From the NCBI GenBank assembly GCA_016929875.1, contig JAFGHZ010000131.1, forward strand, positions 1-5,044: a stretch of 5,044 nucleotides of DNA, written 5' to 3'. Both the position numbers and the translations under genes were made by a program. Positions 1-4,907 of this stretch are shown here, piece by piece. Numbering within the stretch: the stretch's first letter is position 1; the number at the start of each line of letters is the position of its first letter. This DNA is from Dehalococcoidales bacterium (GTDB lineage: Bacteria; Chloroflexota; Dehalococcoidia; Dehalococcoidales; Fen-1064). The notes under the pieces were generated by a model. That model saw only the letters and a program-made list of their open reading frames with translations. It made no database searches and was not told where the DNA came from.

Positions 1-151
1 CGTCTGCTCCGCTATTTATGGCAGTCTCTACTATTTGTGATGCCCAGCGGGGGTCTGTTATCTTTTCATTTCTGGCACGCGCTCGTTCCTGTGAAAAATG
101 ACTGACACCGTGGAACGGATTGTCGCCCACCAGAATAACTTTTCCCTTCAT
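1..151 (-). CDS. Conserved-looking hypothetical protein, N-terminal 50 codons only (cut by window edge)
   Basis: The reading frame is open from an ATG at 151 to the left edge of the window and is absent from a simple list of complete ORFs because its stop lies outside. The N-terminus reads MKGKVILVGDNPFHGVSHFS, followed by an Arg/Glu-rich patch (QERARAR, residues 21-27) and a helix ending in SGAD (47-50). A hydrophobic strand, then a GDNPFHG turn, then an amphipathic helix ending in GAD is what the first beta-alpha unit of a TIM barrel looks like; that is inference from pattern, not a family match. The start lies 2 bp after the stop of the oxidoreductase upstream, with only a weak AGG about 12 bases before it, so translation is probably coupled to that gene. 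It is the third gene of the leftward operon. I do not recognise the family with certainty and assign no function. Confidence 0.72.
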   Translation of the reverse strand, partial: MKGKVILVGDNPFHGVSHFSQERARARNEKITDPRWASQIVETAINSGAD

Positions 152-153
152 CG

Positions 154-1167
154 TCACGCGCTACCTGCTTTAATTTTAACTTCATCGATGAAACCATCCA
201 CCCTGGCGGCTTCAAAAAAGTCGGGGCTGGCTTTATTGTTACCGAGAACCGCATTGATGAAGGCACTATCTTCACGATAATACTCTGCAGCTCCCACAAG
301 AAACGGCACGCTGTCGTTCAAATCAGCCCGGTACCACGCCTGTTTTTTACCATCGATGTCCAGCTTAACACAATCGTTATTTACCTCTATCACACCACTG
401 GCACCATTAATGATTATTCCGTAATCAGGAATACGGTAACCTTCACGGCACCATGATATATCGAAGTGTCCTGTGATCCCTTTGCTCCCTGTAATTTGGA
501 ATTCAGCGCTGCTCTCCCCGTTGACCGGTTCCCGGGGTTCTATCTTCGCATCGGATAGAGAAAACTCCCCGAAATACCACATAGCCAGGTCGATGATATG
601 ACAGCCGAGGTCTCGTAATACCCCTCCCCTTAAATATGATTTCTCGGGGATACCGATAAAATCAGAGGAATAGGCATACCCTTTGAATGATATTAATTCC
701 CCGATAGTGCCCGATTCAAGAAGTTCCTTCGCTTTACGGAAAGTTACCGCAAAACGTGCCATATAACCTACCATGTTTACACCATCGCCTTTCGGAGCAA
801 GCTGACAGATTCTTCTTGACTCCTCTCCGCTTGACGCGAGGGTTTTTTCCGTAAAGATGTTCTTGATACCGATAGCGAATAAAGCACTGATTATATTGTG
901 GTGACTTGGAATCGGTGTCGAAACGAAAACAGCATCTAACCCGAGGGCCTTTAAATCATGAACTTTCTCAACGACAGTGATGTTACTTAAAGCTTTCCTG
1001 GCAAAGTGTGTCAATAATGCTTTGGATTCGCATATCGCCGCTGTTTCTACATTGGGGATTGTGTTCAAAATAGTGGCATGGAGTAACCCCATTTTTCCAA
1101 GCCCGATTATTCCTACCCTAGTCTTTGCGACTGGCAAATTAGTGTTTTCATGGCCCGCCTTATGCAC
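154..1167 (-). CDS. Gfo/Idh/MocA-family NAD(P)-dependent oxidoreductase
   Basis: This is a soluble dehydrogenase of 337 residues, the usual family length. An N-terminal Rossmann fold carries GLGKMG at residues 22-27 after the first beta strand. The family's EKP cofactor/catalytic motif appears as EKT (107-109), with the lysine kept and the proline replaced. The C-terminal alpha/beta domain contains RGGVLRDLGCHIIDL (180-194), matching the GGxxxDxGxHxxD active-site signature with Asp186 and His190. Family members oxidise or reduce sugar hydroxyls, often on nucleotide sugars; the substrate cannot be read from sequence. The start is GTG at 1167: AGGGAGAG lies 5 bases before it, and no in-frame ATG lies closer. 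A TTG at residue 11 is a less likely alternative. The gene overlaps the upstream glycosyltransferase by 8 bp and is followed after 2 bp by the next gene, so all three are probably co-translated. The context suggests it makes or modifies the sugar used by the neighbouring transferase. Confidence 0.94.
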   Translation of the reverse strand: MHKAGHENTNLPVAKTRVGIIGLGKMGLLHATILNTIPNVETAAICESKALLTHFARKALSNITVVEKVHDLKALGLDAVFVSTPIPSHHNIISALFAIGIKNIFTEKTLASSGEESRRICQLAPKGDGVNMVGYMARFAVTFRKAKELLESGTIGELISFKGYAYSSDFIGIPEKSYLRGGVLRDLGCHIIDLAMWYFGEFSLSDAKIEPREPVNGESSAEFQITGSKGITGHFDISWCREGYRIPDYGIIINGASGVIEVNNDCVKLDIDGKKQAWYRADLNDSVPFLVGAAEYYREDSAFINAVLGNNKASPDFFEAARVDGFIDEVKIKAGSA

Positions 1168-1843
1168 GGAAACTCTCCCTGATGATGGTAAATAAGTCTA
1201 TCAGTCCTTGCTGTACTTCCTTGGTCTTACTGGTTCCCCCGATTCTTCCGCGGTCGATACAGGCAATTTCAATGACTTTTAAGCCGACCTTCTTGATTTT
1301 TACGTTCATTTCTTGTTCCATGTTAAATCCGTTGCTACGTAAAGGAAGTTTCTGGAATGCCTTCTTCCAAAAGGCGTTGTACCCTGAACAGACATCCGTA
1401 TATCTGGTCCCGGCTAATATGTTGCTGGCAGTCGCCAATACCCAGTTGCCGAACTGGCGGCGAAGCGGCATTTTAGGACGGCCCTTGAGAAATCGTGAAC
1501 CCTTAGCGAAATCATAGCCGTTTAATAGCGGATTGATGAAATCGAGTATTTCATCGGGATTAGTAGCACCGTCGGCGTCCAGTGTGACGATAATCTCTCC
1601 TGCCGAATTCTTAACTCCGTACTTTATAGCATCTCCCTTACCCTGTCCCGGTTGATAGAAGATTTTAATTCTGGGACATAACTTCCTTGCTACTTCAACG
1701 GTCCCATCGCTGGAATGACCGTCGACCAGAATAATCTCGTCTATCCATTCAGGTATCTTCGCTATAAAATGCGGTATACTTTCTTCTTCGTTGAGAGTGC
1801 ATATCAGTACAGTGACCGGGGGGCAATTTTCGGGTTTTTTCAT
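1160..1843 (-). CDS. Family 2 glycosyltransferase, DPM1-like (polyprenyl-phosphate sugar transferase type)
   Basis: This is a compact GT-A transferase of 227 residues. It starts with the nucleotide-binding strand VTVLICTLNEEESIP (10-24), then DGHSSDGT (41-48) with Asp41, QGKGDAIKYG (67-76), and the metal-binding DxD as DAD (89-91). GSRF (115-118), TDVCSGYNAF (149-158) and RIGGTSK (200-206) follow the order seen in dolichol/polyprenol-phosphate mannose synthases and related enzymes. Like bacterial and archaeal DPM1 homologues, it has no C-terminal membrane segment. The expected role is transfer of a sugar from a nucleotide donor to a polyprenyl phosphate at the cytoplasmic membrane face; donor and exact acceptor are inference. 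The ATG at 1843 follows GAGGT by a short 3-base gap, with a second purine tract (AAAGGA) further up. It is the first gene of the leftward operon, and its last 8 bp contain the GTG start of the oxidoreductase. Promoter sequences probably lie in the divergent region beginning at 1844. Confidence 0.93.
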   Translation of the reverse strand: MKKPENCPPVTVLICTLNEEESIPHFIAKIPEWIDEIILVDGHSSDGTVEVARKLCPRIKIFYQPGQGKGDAIKYGVKNSAGEIIVTLDADGATNPDEILDFINPLLNGYDFAKGSRFLKGRPKMPLRRQFGNWVLATASNILAGTRYTDVCSGYNAFWKKAFQKLPLRSNGFNMEQEMNVKIKKVGLKVIEIACIDRGRIGGTSKTKEVQQGLIDLFTIIRESFRA

Positions 1844-1895
1844 TTTACCTCAGCAATCCGTCCTTTATTTTGAAGATGATTCCCAAGGTCGAATA

Positions 1896-1911
1896 GTGAT
1901 AATTTTATCAC
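1896..1911. promoter_or_regulatory. 16-bp dyad, candidate operator between divergent promoters
   Basis: GTGATAA and TTATCAC form perfect 7-bp arms around a central TT. Outside one A/A mismatch, two more bases pair (AT...AT). The dyad covers the -35 candidate of the rightward promoter and the -10 candidate of the leftward one, so a dimeric regulator bound here could act on both transcripts. There is no long arm or T tract that would suggest a terminator. The operator role is inference; the symmetry is seen directly. Confidence 0.5.
1902..1910 (-). promoter_or_regulatory. Candidate extended -10 promoter for the leftward operon
   Basis: Read on the minus strand this is TGATAAAAT, that is TGn followed by TAAAAT, a 5/6 match to the -10 consensus with the extended-10 TG. 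The best -35 at 17 bases (TAGTAA) is poor, 3/6. It would start transcription near 1895 and give a leader of about 50 bases before the glycosyltransferase ATG at 1843. The call is weak because AT-rich spacers produce such boxes by chance. Confidence 0.35.
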
Positions 1912-1934
1912 AATACCTAAGAAGTTACTATAAT
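1905..1934 (+). promoter_or_regulatory. Candidate sigma-70-type promoter for the rightward glycosyltransferase
   Basis: A perfect TATAAT lies at 1929-1934, and TTATCA at 1905-1910 (4/6 to TTGACA) sits 18 bases upstream. Transcription would start near 1941, leaving a leader of about 105 bases before the ATG at 2047. The -35 element lies inside the right half of the 16-bp dyad, which suggests the promoter is controlled by whatever binds that dyad. Confidence 0.48.
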
Positions 1935-1938
1935 TAGT

Positions 1939-1975
1939 CTCCGTTAACAGGAGTTGATTTTACTCCGAACGGGAG
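1939..1975. repeat. Two tandem CTCC...GGAG inverted elements after the -10 box
   Basis: CTCCGTTAACAGGAGTT (from 1939) and CTCCGAACGGGAGTT (from 1963) are two imperfect copies of one unit. Each has CTCC and GGAG half-sites, and their starts are 24 bp apart. The second extends to ACTCC/GGAGT. They lie at and just past the predicted +1 of the rightward promoter. They could be paired protein-binding sites or small leader hairpins; the stems are too short for an intrinsic terminator and no T tract follows. The repeat is directly visible; the role is inference. Confidence 0.42.
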
Positions 1976-2046
1976 TTAAACTGATACCACAACTTTTGTA
2001 GCCGACTACTATCCTGTGTACTAATCGAACAGCGAAGGATTCTTAG

Positions 2047-2805
2047 ATGATATCGGTTGTTATCCCTGCATTTAATGAGGAGGAACTTTTAGCCCAATGT
2101 CTAACGGCAATCAAGGCTCAGACGTATTCGGATTTTGAGGTAATTGTCGTCGTTACTCCCGGCGACCGTACGGCAGAGATTGCACGTTCATTCGGAGCCA
2201 GAACCATTACCGAGCCGCAAAGGGGGGTTGCACGGGCCAGACAGGCCGGCTTTGAAGCTGCCAGAGGAGATATTATTGCCAGCACCGACGCCGATACCAT
2301 CGTCCCGCCCGACTGGCTTTCGCGCATTGAAGAGCTCTTCCGACGGTACCCAAAAATTATCGCCGTTGCCGGTCATTTTCAGTTTTACGACGGGCCGGCG
2401 TTCGTACGCTGGTGGGTCAGGGTCAGTTTGCTACTAATGCCGATCATCCTCAAAATCGCACCATGGCTCTGGAATTTCGGCGGTTTCAACTTCGCCGTCA
2501 AAACATCGGTTTTTCACATGATTGGCGGTTTCAATAAAGACTTCGGGTTCGGTGAGGATGTCGACCTCTGTCGGCGGCTGAAACGCTCGGGCAAGGTAAT
2601 TTTCGATTCCCGCCTGGTCGTTAAAGCTTCAGGCAGGGCTTTCCTGGTGGACCATTGGGGTTTCCGTAATTTAACCAATTACTTGAGCGTCGCAGTCCGC
2701 GGTAAGTCCTGCTTGCCATTTGTGCAGGGGAGTGAAGCTGTCAAACGGGCAAAACTAACCACCAACAAAGCCGCCCACACCCATAAGAACGGTATTACAA
2801 TGTAG
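2047..2805 (+). CDS. Family 2 glycosyltransferase with an aberrant C-terminal tail
   Basis: This is a GT-A transferase of 252 residues. VVIPAFNEEELLAQCL (4-19) is the first nucleotide-binding strand, DAD (81-83) is the metal-binding DxD, and GFGEDVDLCRRL (167-178) carries the ED pair (Glu170, Asp171), the usual catalytic-base site. At the second donor-binding position the family's first Asp is replaced (VVTPGDRT, 35-42), leaving Asp40. A hydrophobic stretch (about 123-145) may sit on or in the membrane. Family-like sequence seems to run to about NYLSVAVRGK (211-220). The last 32 residues are polar, look unrelated to the family and are antisense to the end of the ligase gene, so the native stop may have been lost. 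The ATG at 2047 follows AAGGA by 8 bases. It stands alone on its strand, and its G+C is higher by eye than that of its neighbours. Donor and acceptor are unknown; a role in surface glycan assembly is inferred from context. Confidence 0.9.
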   Translation: MISVVIPAFNEEELLAQCLTAIKAQTYSDFEVIVVVTPGDRTAEIARSFGARTITEPQRGVARARQAGFEAARGDIIASTDADTIVPPDWLSRIEELFRRYPKIIAVAGHFQFYDGPAFVRWWVRVSLLLMPIILKIAPWLWNFGGFNFAVKTSVFHMIGGFNKDFGFGEDVDLCRRLKRSGKVIFDSRLVVKASGRAFLVDHWGFRNLTNYLSVAVRGKSCLPFVQGSEAVKRAKLTTNKAAHTHKNGITM

Positions 2806-3974
2806 TAATACCGGGATGTTTCGAACCCTCCTGTGGTCATGACTTCGAAAATCGAACCGACAGCCCCCGCCACTACACCCCCCACCGTCCCGATAAAAAT
2901 ACCGTACCACGGCATCTTCCTGTCCGCTTTCCGGACCCGCAGGTACATTTTTACAAGTATGATACCAGCTACTACCAGCGCAATTACGCCTAAAATCCCC
3001 GTGTCCGCATATAATTGCAGATATGAGTTGTGTGCATTAGCGTAATTCTCGTAGCGAATGCCGTATTGCTCTGGGAATACTCTCAACCACTGCCCAAGTC
3101 CCAGTCCGGTAAAAGGCGATTCCTTCAGCATAAGTAGGGTTTTTCCCCAGATATCCACTCTATCTAAAAAACTTGGTACCGAAAAAACATATTCAGGCCA
3201 GGCGAACCGGGAGTAGTTCAATGCGACGAAGGCTATCAAGGCACCAAGAGACGGTATAGTTAATCCCAGAGTCATCCGCCAACGGAGAGCCAATATGACA
3301 ATCACGCCGCAAATTACTGTTAGAAACCCACTACCGCTTGCCGTTAACGCAACCAGCAAAAGCAGGATAATGCCAACGGCAAGCATAATCCTTCGTAATA
3401 GACCATGAGCAAAAAGAGCAACGGCTACCGGTAAAATTGTCACGACGCCGAGAAATACTCCAACGGGGTTCCAGTTAATCGTTTGTACGGGACCACCGAT
3501 TGCGGGTAGACCCGATGTCAGGTCGAATAGCCAGCGATTGAAAAACAGCACCCTCCCGTCATCCATGGTAAAGTACCAGATTGTCAGACCCAGTACTACA
3601 ACACCACCCAGTCCGGTCATCACCAGCCAATAAACACGCCCTGACAGATAGTTATTTACCAGCCCGTAATATAACAAAATACAGGCAAGGGTAGTGTAGA
3701 GAGCATTGGCACTTATCGATTTGTCCGATGATACCAGATACCCTACAATCGTGCCGATGAAAAAAATGGCAATAGGTATATCGAACGGCGTTCTTTTACT
3801 CAGTCTGTCGGTCAGAACAAAAAATACCAAAAAAGGCAAAACGGCTATCAATACAGCCAGCCAGAGAGGCGGATTCCCGAGCATCACCGCGAAAAAAATC
3901 GGAGCGCTCGCGAACGGCTGTATTGCTGTAATAATCTTCACATAGCGGTTGTTCAAGGGTGTGTTCAGAAACAA
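2679..3974 (-). CDS. O-antigen ligase/polymerase-family (WaaL/Wzy-type) polytopic membrane protein
   Basis: This is an integral membrane protein of 431 residues, in the normal range for the family, with roughly 11-12 hydrophobic segments (for example 36-55, 66-82, 90-106, 114-134, 170-188, 194-212, 215-230, 236-252, 325-343, 356-376, 389-409). The Wzy_C-type signature is clear: RVDIWGKTLLMLKESPFTGL (272-291), then a long extracytoplasmic loop ending in NAHNSYLQLYADTGILG (313-329). His315 of AHN corresponds to the essential histidine of WaaL-type ligases. Such enzymes move or polymerise lipid-linked glycans at the outer face of the cytoplasmic membrane; ligase and polymerase cannot be told apart here. 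The start is uncertain. The first usable in-frame codon after the upstream stop is TTG at 3974, with only a weak GGA before it; TTG at 3956 and GTG at 3941 are alternatives. The final 20 or so residues are polar, antisense to the neighbouring transferase, and may be a read-through tail. Confidence 0.92.
   Translation of the reverse strand: MFLNTPLNNRYVKIITAIQPFASAPIFFAVMLGNPPLWLAVLIAVLPFLVFFVLTDRLSKRTPFDIPIAIFFIGTIVGYLVSSDKSISANALYTTLACILLYYGLVNNYLSGRVYWLVMTGLGGVVVLGLTIWYFTMDDGRVLFFNRWLFDLTSGLPAIGGPVQTINWNPVGVFLGVVTILPVAVALFAHGLLRRIMLAVGIILLLLVALTASGSGFLTVICGVIVILALRWRMTLGLTIPSLGALIAFVALNYSRFAWPEYVFSVPSFLDRVDIWGKTLLMLKESPFTGLGLGQWLRVFPEQYGIRYENYANAHNSYLQLYADTGILGVIALVVAGIILVKMYLRVRKADRKMPWYGIFIGTVGGVVAGAVGSIFEVMTTGGFETSRYYYIVIPFLWVWAALLVVSFARLTASLPCTNGKQDLPRTATLK
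2790..2813. repeat. Perfect 9-bp inverted repeat spanning the stop of the rightward glycosyltransferase
   Basis: CGGTATTAC and GTAATACCG are exact reverse complements separated by 6 bases (AATGTA). The TAG stop of the rightward gene (2803-2805) straddles the loop and right arm, and the whole element is also coding for the ligase (residues 387-394, the YYYIVIP segment). No T tract follows on either strand, so it is not a standard intrinsic terminator. A transcript hairpin that protects or pauses the rightward mRNA is possible. Confidence 0.42.
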
Positions 3975-4033
3975 CTTATATCCATTTCCGCTGTTTTTCG
4001 ATTCACTATCATTATGAATTACAGGCAGGACAA

Positions 4034-4039
4034 ATCATA
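4034..4039 (-). promoter_or_regulatory. Weak candidate -10 box for the ligase gene
   Basis: On the minus strand this reads TATGAT, a 5/6 match to the -10 consensus. The -35 choices at 16-18 bases are poor (best CTTAAA, 3/6). It would give a leader of about 50 bases to the TTG at 3974. A second box, CATAAT, lies closer to the gene at 4011-4016. I cannot choose between them with confidence. Confidence 0.22.
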
Positions 4040-4060
4040 CCTGACTTTATCTCATTTTAA

Positions 4061-4085
4061 GTGAAATATCAACTAAAGATTTCAC
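4061..4085. repeat. Inverted repeat GTGAAAT/ATTTCAC in the second divergent spacer
   Basis: Perfect 7-bp arms (4061-4067 and 4079-4085) are separated by 11 bases, so their centres are 18 bp apart, somewhat under two helical turns. It lies just upstream of the weak ligase promoter candidate and well upstream of the DedA gene, a placement suited to an activator or repressor dimer. The function is inferred from symmetry and position only. Confidence 0.35.
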
Positions 4086-4136
4086 CGCATTGTTAAGGCG
4101 GCAGAACACAAAAACATTTGCAACTAAAACACTACT

Positions 4137-4186
4137 GAGATTTGCATACTTTATCGCTGAGATTGTATGCTGTTCGTATTAATCTC
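4137..4186. repeat. Three GAGATT sites at exact 22-bp spacing upstream of the DedA gene
   Basis: GAGATT occurs on the plus strand at 4137-4142 and 4159-4164 (both within CTGAGATT) and on the minus strand at 4181-4186. Each start is exactly 22 bp from the next, about two helical turns, so all three would face one side of the DNA. An inverted pair GCATAC (4144-4149) and GTATGC (4165-4170) is interleaved. Possible -35/-10 elements, TTGCAT and TATGCT 18 bases apart (4143-4148 and 4167-4172), fall in the same stretch but match poorly. Confidence 0.35.
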
Positions 4187-4206
4187 CGGGGGAATAATAC
4201 GGAGGT
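4182..4206 (+). promoter_or_regulatory. Hairpin enclosing the Shine-Dalgarno sequence of the DedA gene
   Basis: ATCTCCG (4182-4188) can pair with CGGAGGT (4200-4206), giving 7 pairs including one G-U around an 11-base loop. The right arm contains GGAGG (4201-4205), the only strong Shine-Dalgarno match before the gene. That GGAGG is also unusually far from the ATG at 4222 (16 bases), and no closer site or in-frame alternative start exists. The structure could hold translation down until it is opened. Pairing is read from the sequence; control is inference. Confidence 0.42.
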
Positions 4207-4221
4207 AATAAGTTTCATCAT

Positions 4222-4857
4222 ATGATTGAATGGCTCGGTCATGCACTCGAATTATTAGTCGCCACCATCAACATCGAGAATCCGCTGGGGTTGGGCGCTA
4301 TTGTTTTGCTGACTATTATGGCCGATATCGGCATCCCAATACCTTTTGCGCTGGATACCATCCTGTTTGTGACTGTCGCTAAGACCGGTCTTTTTTCTCT
4401 GCCTGTATTACTTATCATATCTATGCTCATGGTAGGGAGGTTTATCGGGGGCAGTGGAATTTATTTGTTGAGCCGGATTTTAGGCGTGAAAATCACCAGC
4501 TGGATGAGCAAGCGTTTCAGTATGTTTCAACACCACCTTGACGAGATTAAGAGCAAATCCGGGAGGTGGCTGGTTATCGCGATGGTCATCGGGAGATTGA
4601 CCCCCGGTTTGATGCAGTTTACCACCGTTGCTACTGGAGCTTTAAAGATTCGTTATCGTTTATTTGCTCTGTCCGTTTTGATAACTTCCATGATATATGA
4701 CGGTATCTTAACAACGATGGGCTACCTGACTAGAATCGGCGTAAAAGACATCAGCCCGGAAATGTCTGTCTTTGCAGTACTGGGTTTTCTAGTGATAATG
4801 ATAATTGCTCTGGTCGTGATGAGCATACTAAGAAACAAAAAATATAAGTCCAGGTAA
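4222..4857 (+). CDS. DedA-family (VTT-domain) integral membrane protein
   Basis: The protein has 211 residues, typical of the DedA/SNARE-associated (VTT) family. GIPIP (37-41) sits in the first re-entrant hydrophobic region, GGSGIYLLSRILG (76-88) matches the family's conserved Gly/Tyr/Gly stretch, and GRLTPGLMQFTTVATGALKI (124-143) matches the hallmark GRxxPxxR...AGxxxM motif. The arginine of GR is kept, but the second conserved arginine is not (Gln132 or its neighbours). Hydrophobic segments lie near 23-55, 60-86, 115-136, 146-168 and 182-203, followed by a basic C-terminus. Some DedA proteins transport undecaprenyl phosphate back across the membrane, and others affect envelope stress and proton-motive force. 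Beside glycosyltransferase and ligase genes, carrier recycling is a reasonable inference. The ATG at 4222 is the only start between the upstream stop and the first conserved region, yet its GGAGG lies 16 bases away. It is read divergently from the ligase gene and followed on the same strand by another gene after 50 bp. Confidence 0.93.
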   Translation: MIEWLGHALELLVATINIENPLGLGAIVLLTIMADIGIPIPFALDTILFVTVAKTGLFSLPVLLIISMLMVGRFIGGSGIYLLSRILGVKITSWMSKRFSMFQHHLDEIKSKSGRWLVIAMVIGRLTPGLMQFTTVATGALKIRYRLFALSVLITSMIYDGILTTMGYLTRIGVKDISPEMSVFAVLGFLVIMIIALVVMSILRNKKYKSR

Positions 4858-4870
4858 TCGAATTTCGATT
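4856..4870. promoter_or_regulatory. 15-bp perfect palindrome over the DedA stop codon
   Basis: AATCGAA and TTCGATT pair perfectly around one central T. The first two bases belong to the TAA stop (4855-4857). The arms are short and AT-rich with no T tract, so it looks more like a binding site for a dimeric regulator than a terminator. It sits immediately upstream of the extended -10 candidate of the next gene, in a position to control it. Confidence 0.4.
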
Positions 4871-4872
4871 TG

Positions 4873-4881
4873 TGATAAAAT
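4873..4881 (+). promoter_or_regulatory. Candidate extended -10 promoter for the gene starting at 4908
   Basis: The sequence is TGATAAAAT: TGn plus TAAAAT (5/6). No acceptable -35 lies 16-18 bases upstream, so it would depend on the extended TG. It is identical to the leftward operon's candidate within a 12-base shared word. TATTAT at 4887-4892 is an alternative -10. The leader would be only about 20 bases, enough for the GAGG ribosome binding site at 4899-4902. Confidence 0.33.
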
Positions 4882-4907
4882 ACCGCTATTATTTTTATGA
4901 GGTTCAT

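Noticed and set aside
66..299. Minus-strand reading frame of 77 codons overlapping the end of the oxidoreductase and the start of the next gene
   Set aside because: It runs in another frame across two better-supported coding regions and has no recognisable motif; it is a chance frame.
1182..1517. Plus-strand 111-codon frame antisense to the DPM-like glycosyltransferase
   Set aside because: The opposite strand encodes all the expected transferase motifs; the antisense product has no domain-like pattern.
2144..2437. Plus-strand 97-codon frame and minus-strand frames inside the second glycosyltransferase
   Set aside because: They shadow a gene with intact DxD and ED motifs. High G+C removes stops in the other frames.
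2047..2805. Calling the second glycosyltransferase a pseudogene because of its odd tail and altered first donor-site Asp
   Set aside because: The frame is uninterrupted, the DxD and ED motifs are intact, and it has a good ribosome binding site; only the tail beyond the catalytic domain is aberrant.
2790..2813. Intrinsic terminator for the rightward glycosyltransferase
   Set aside because: The stem is perfect but AT-rich and lacks a following T run on either strand, so I list it only as an inverted repeat.
4085..4103. CCGC...GCGG stem in the second divergent spacer
   Set aside because: Only 4 pairs around a 9-base loop; this is expected by chance.
4722..4907. Minus-strand 61-codon frame across the end of the DedA gene and the gap after it
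   Set aside because: It is antisense to the last DedA membrane segment, with no ribosome binding site or motif worth calling.
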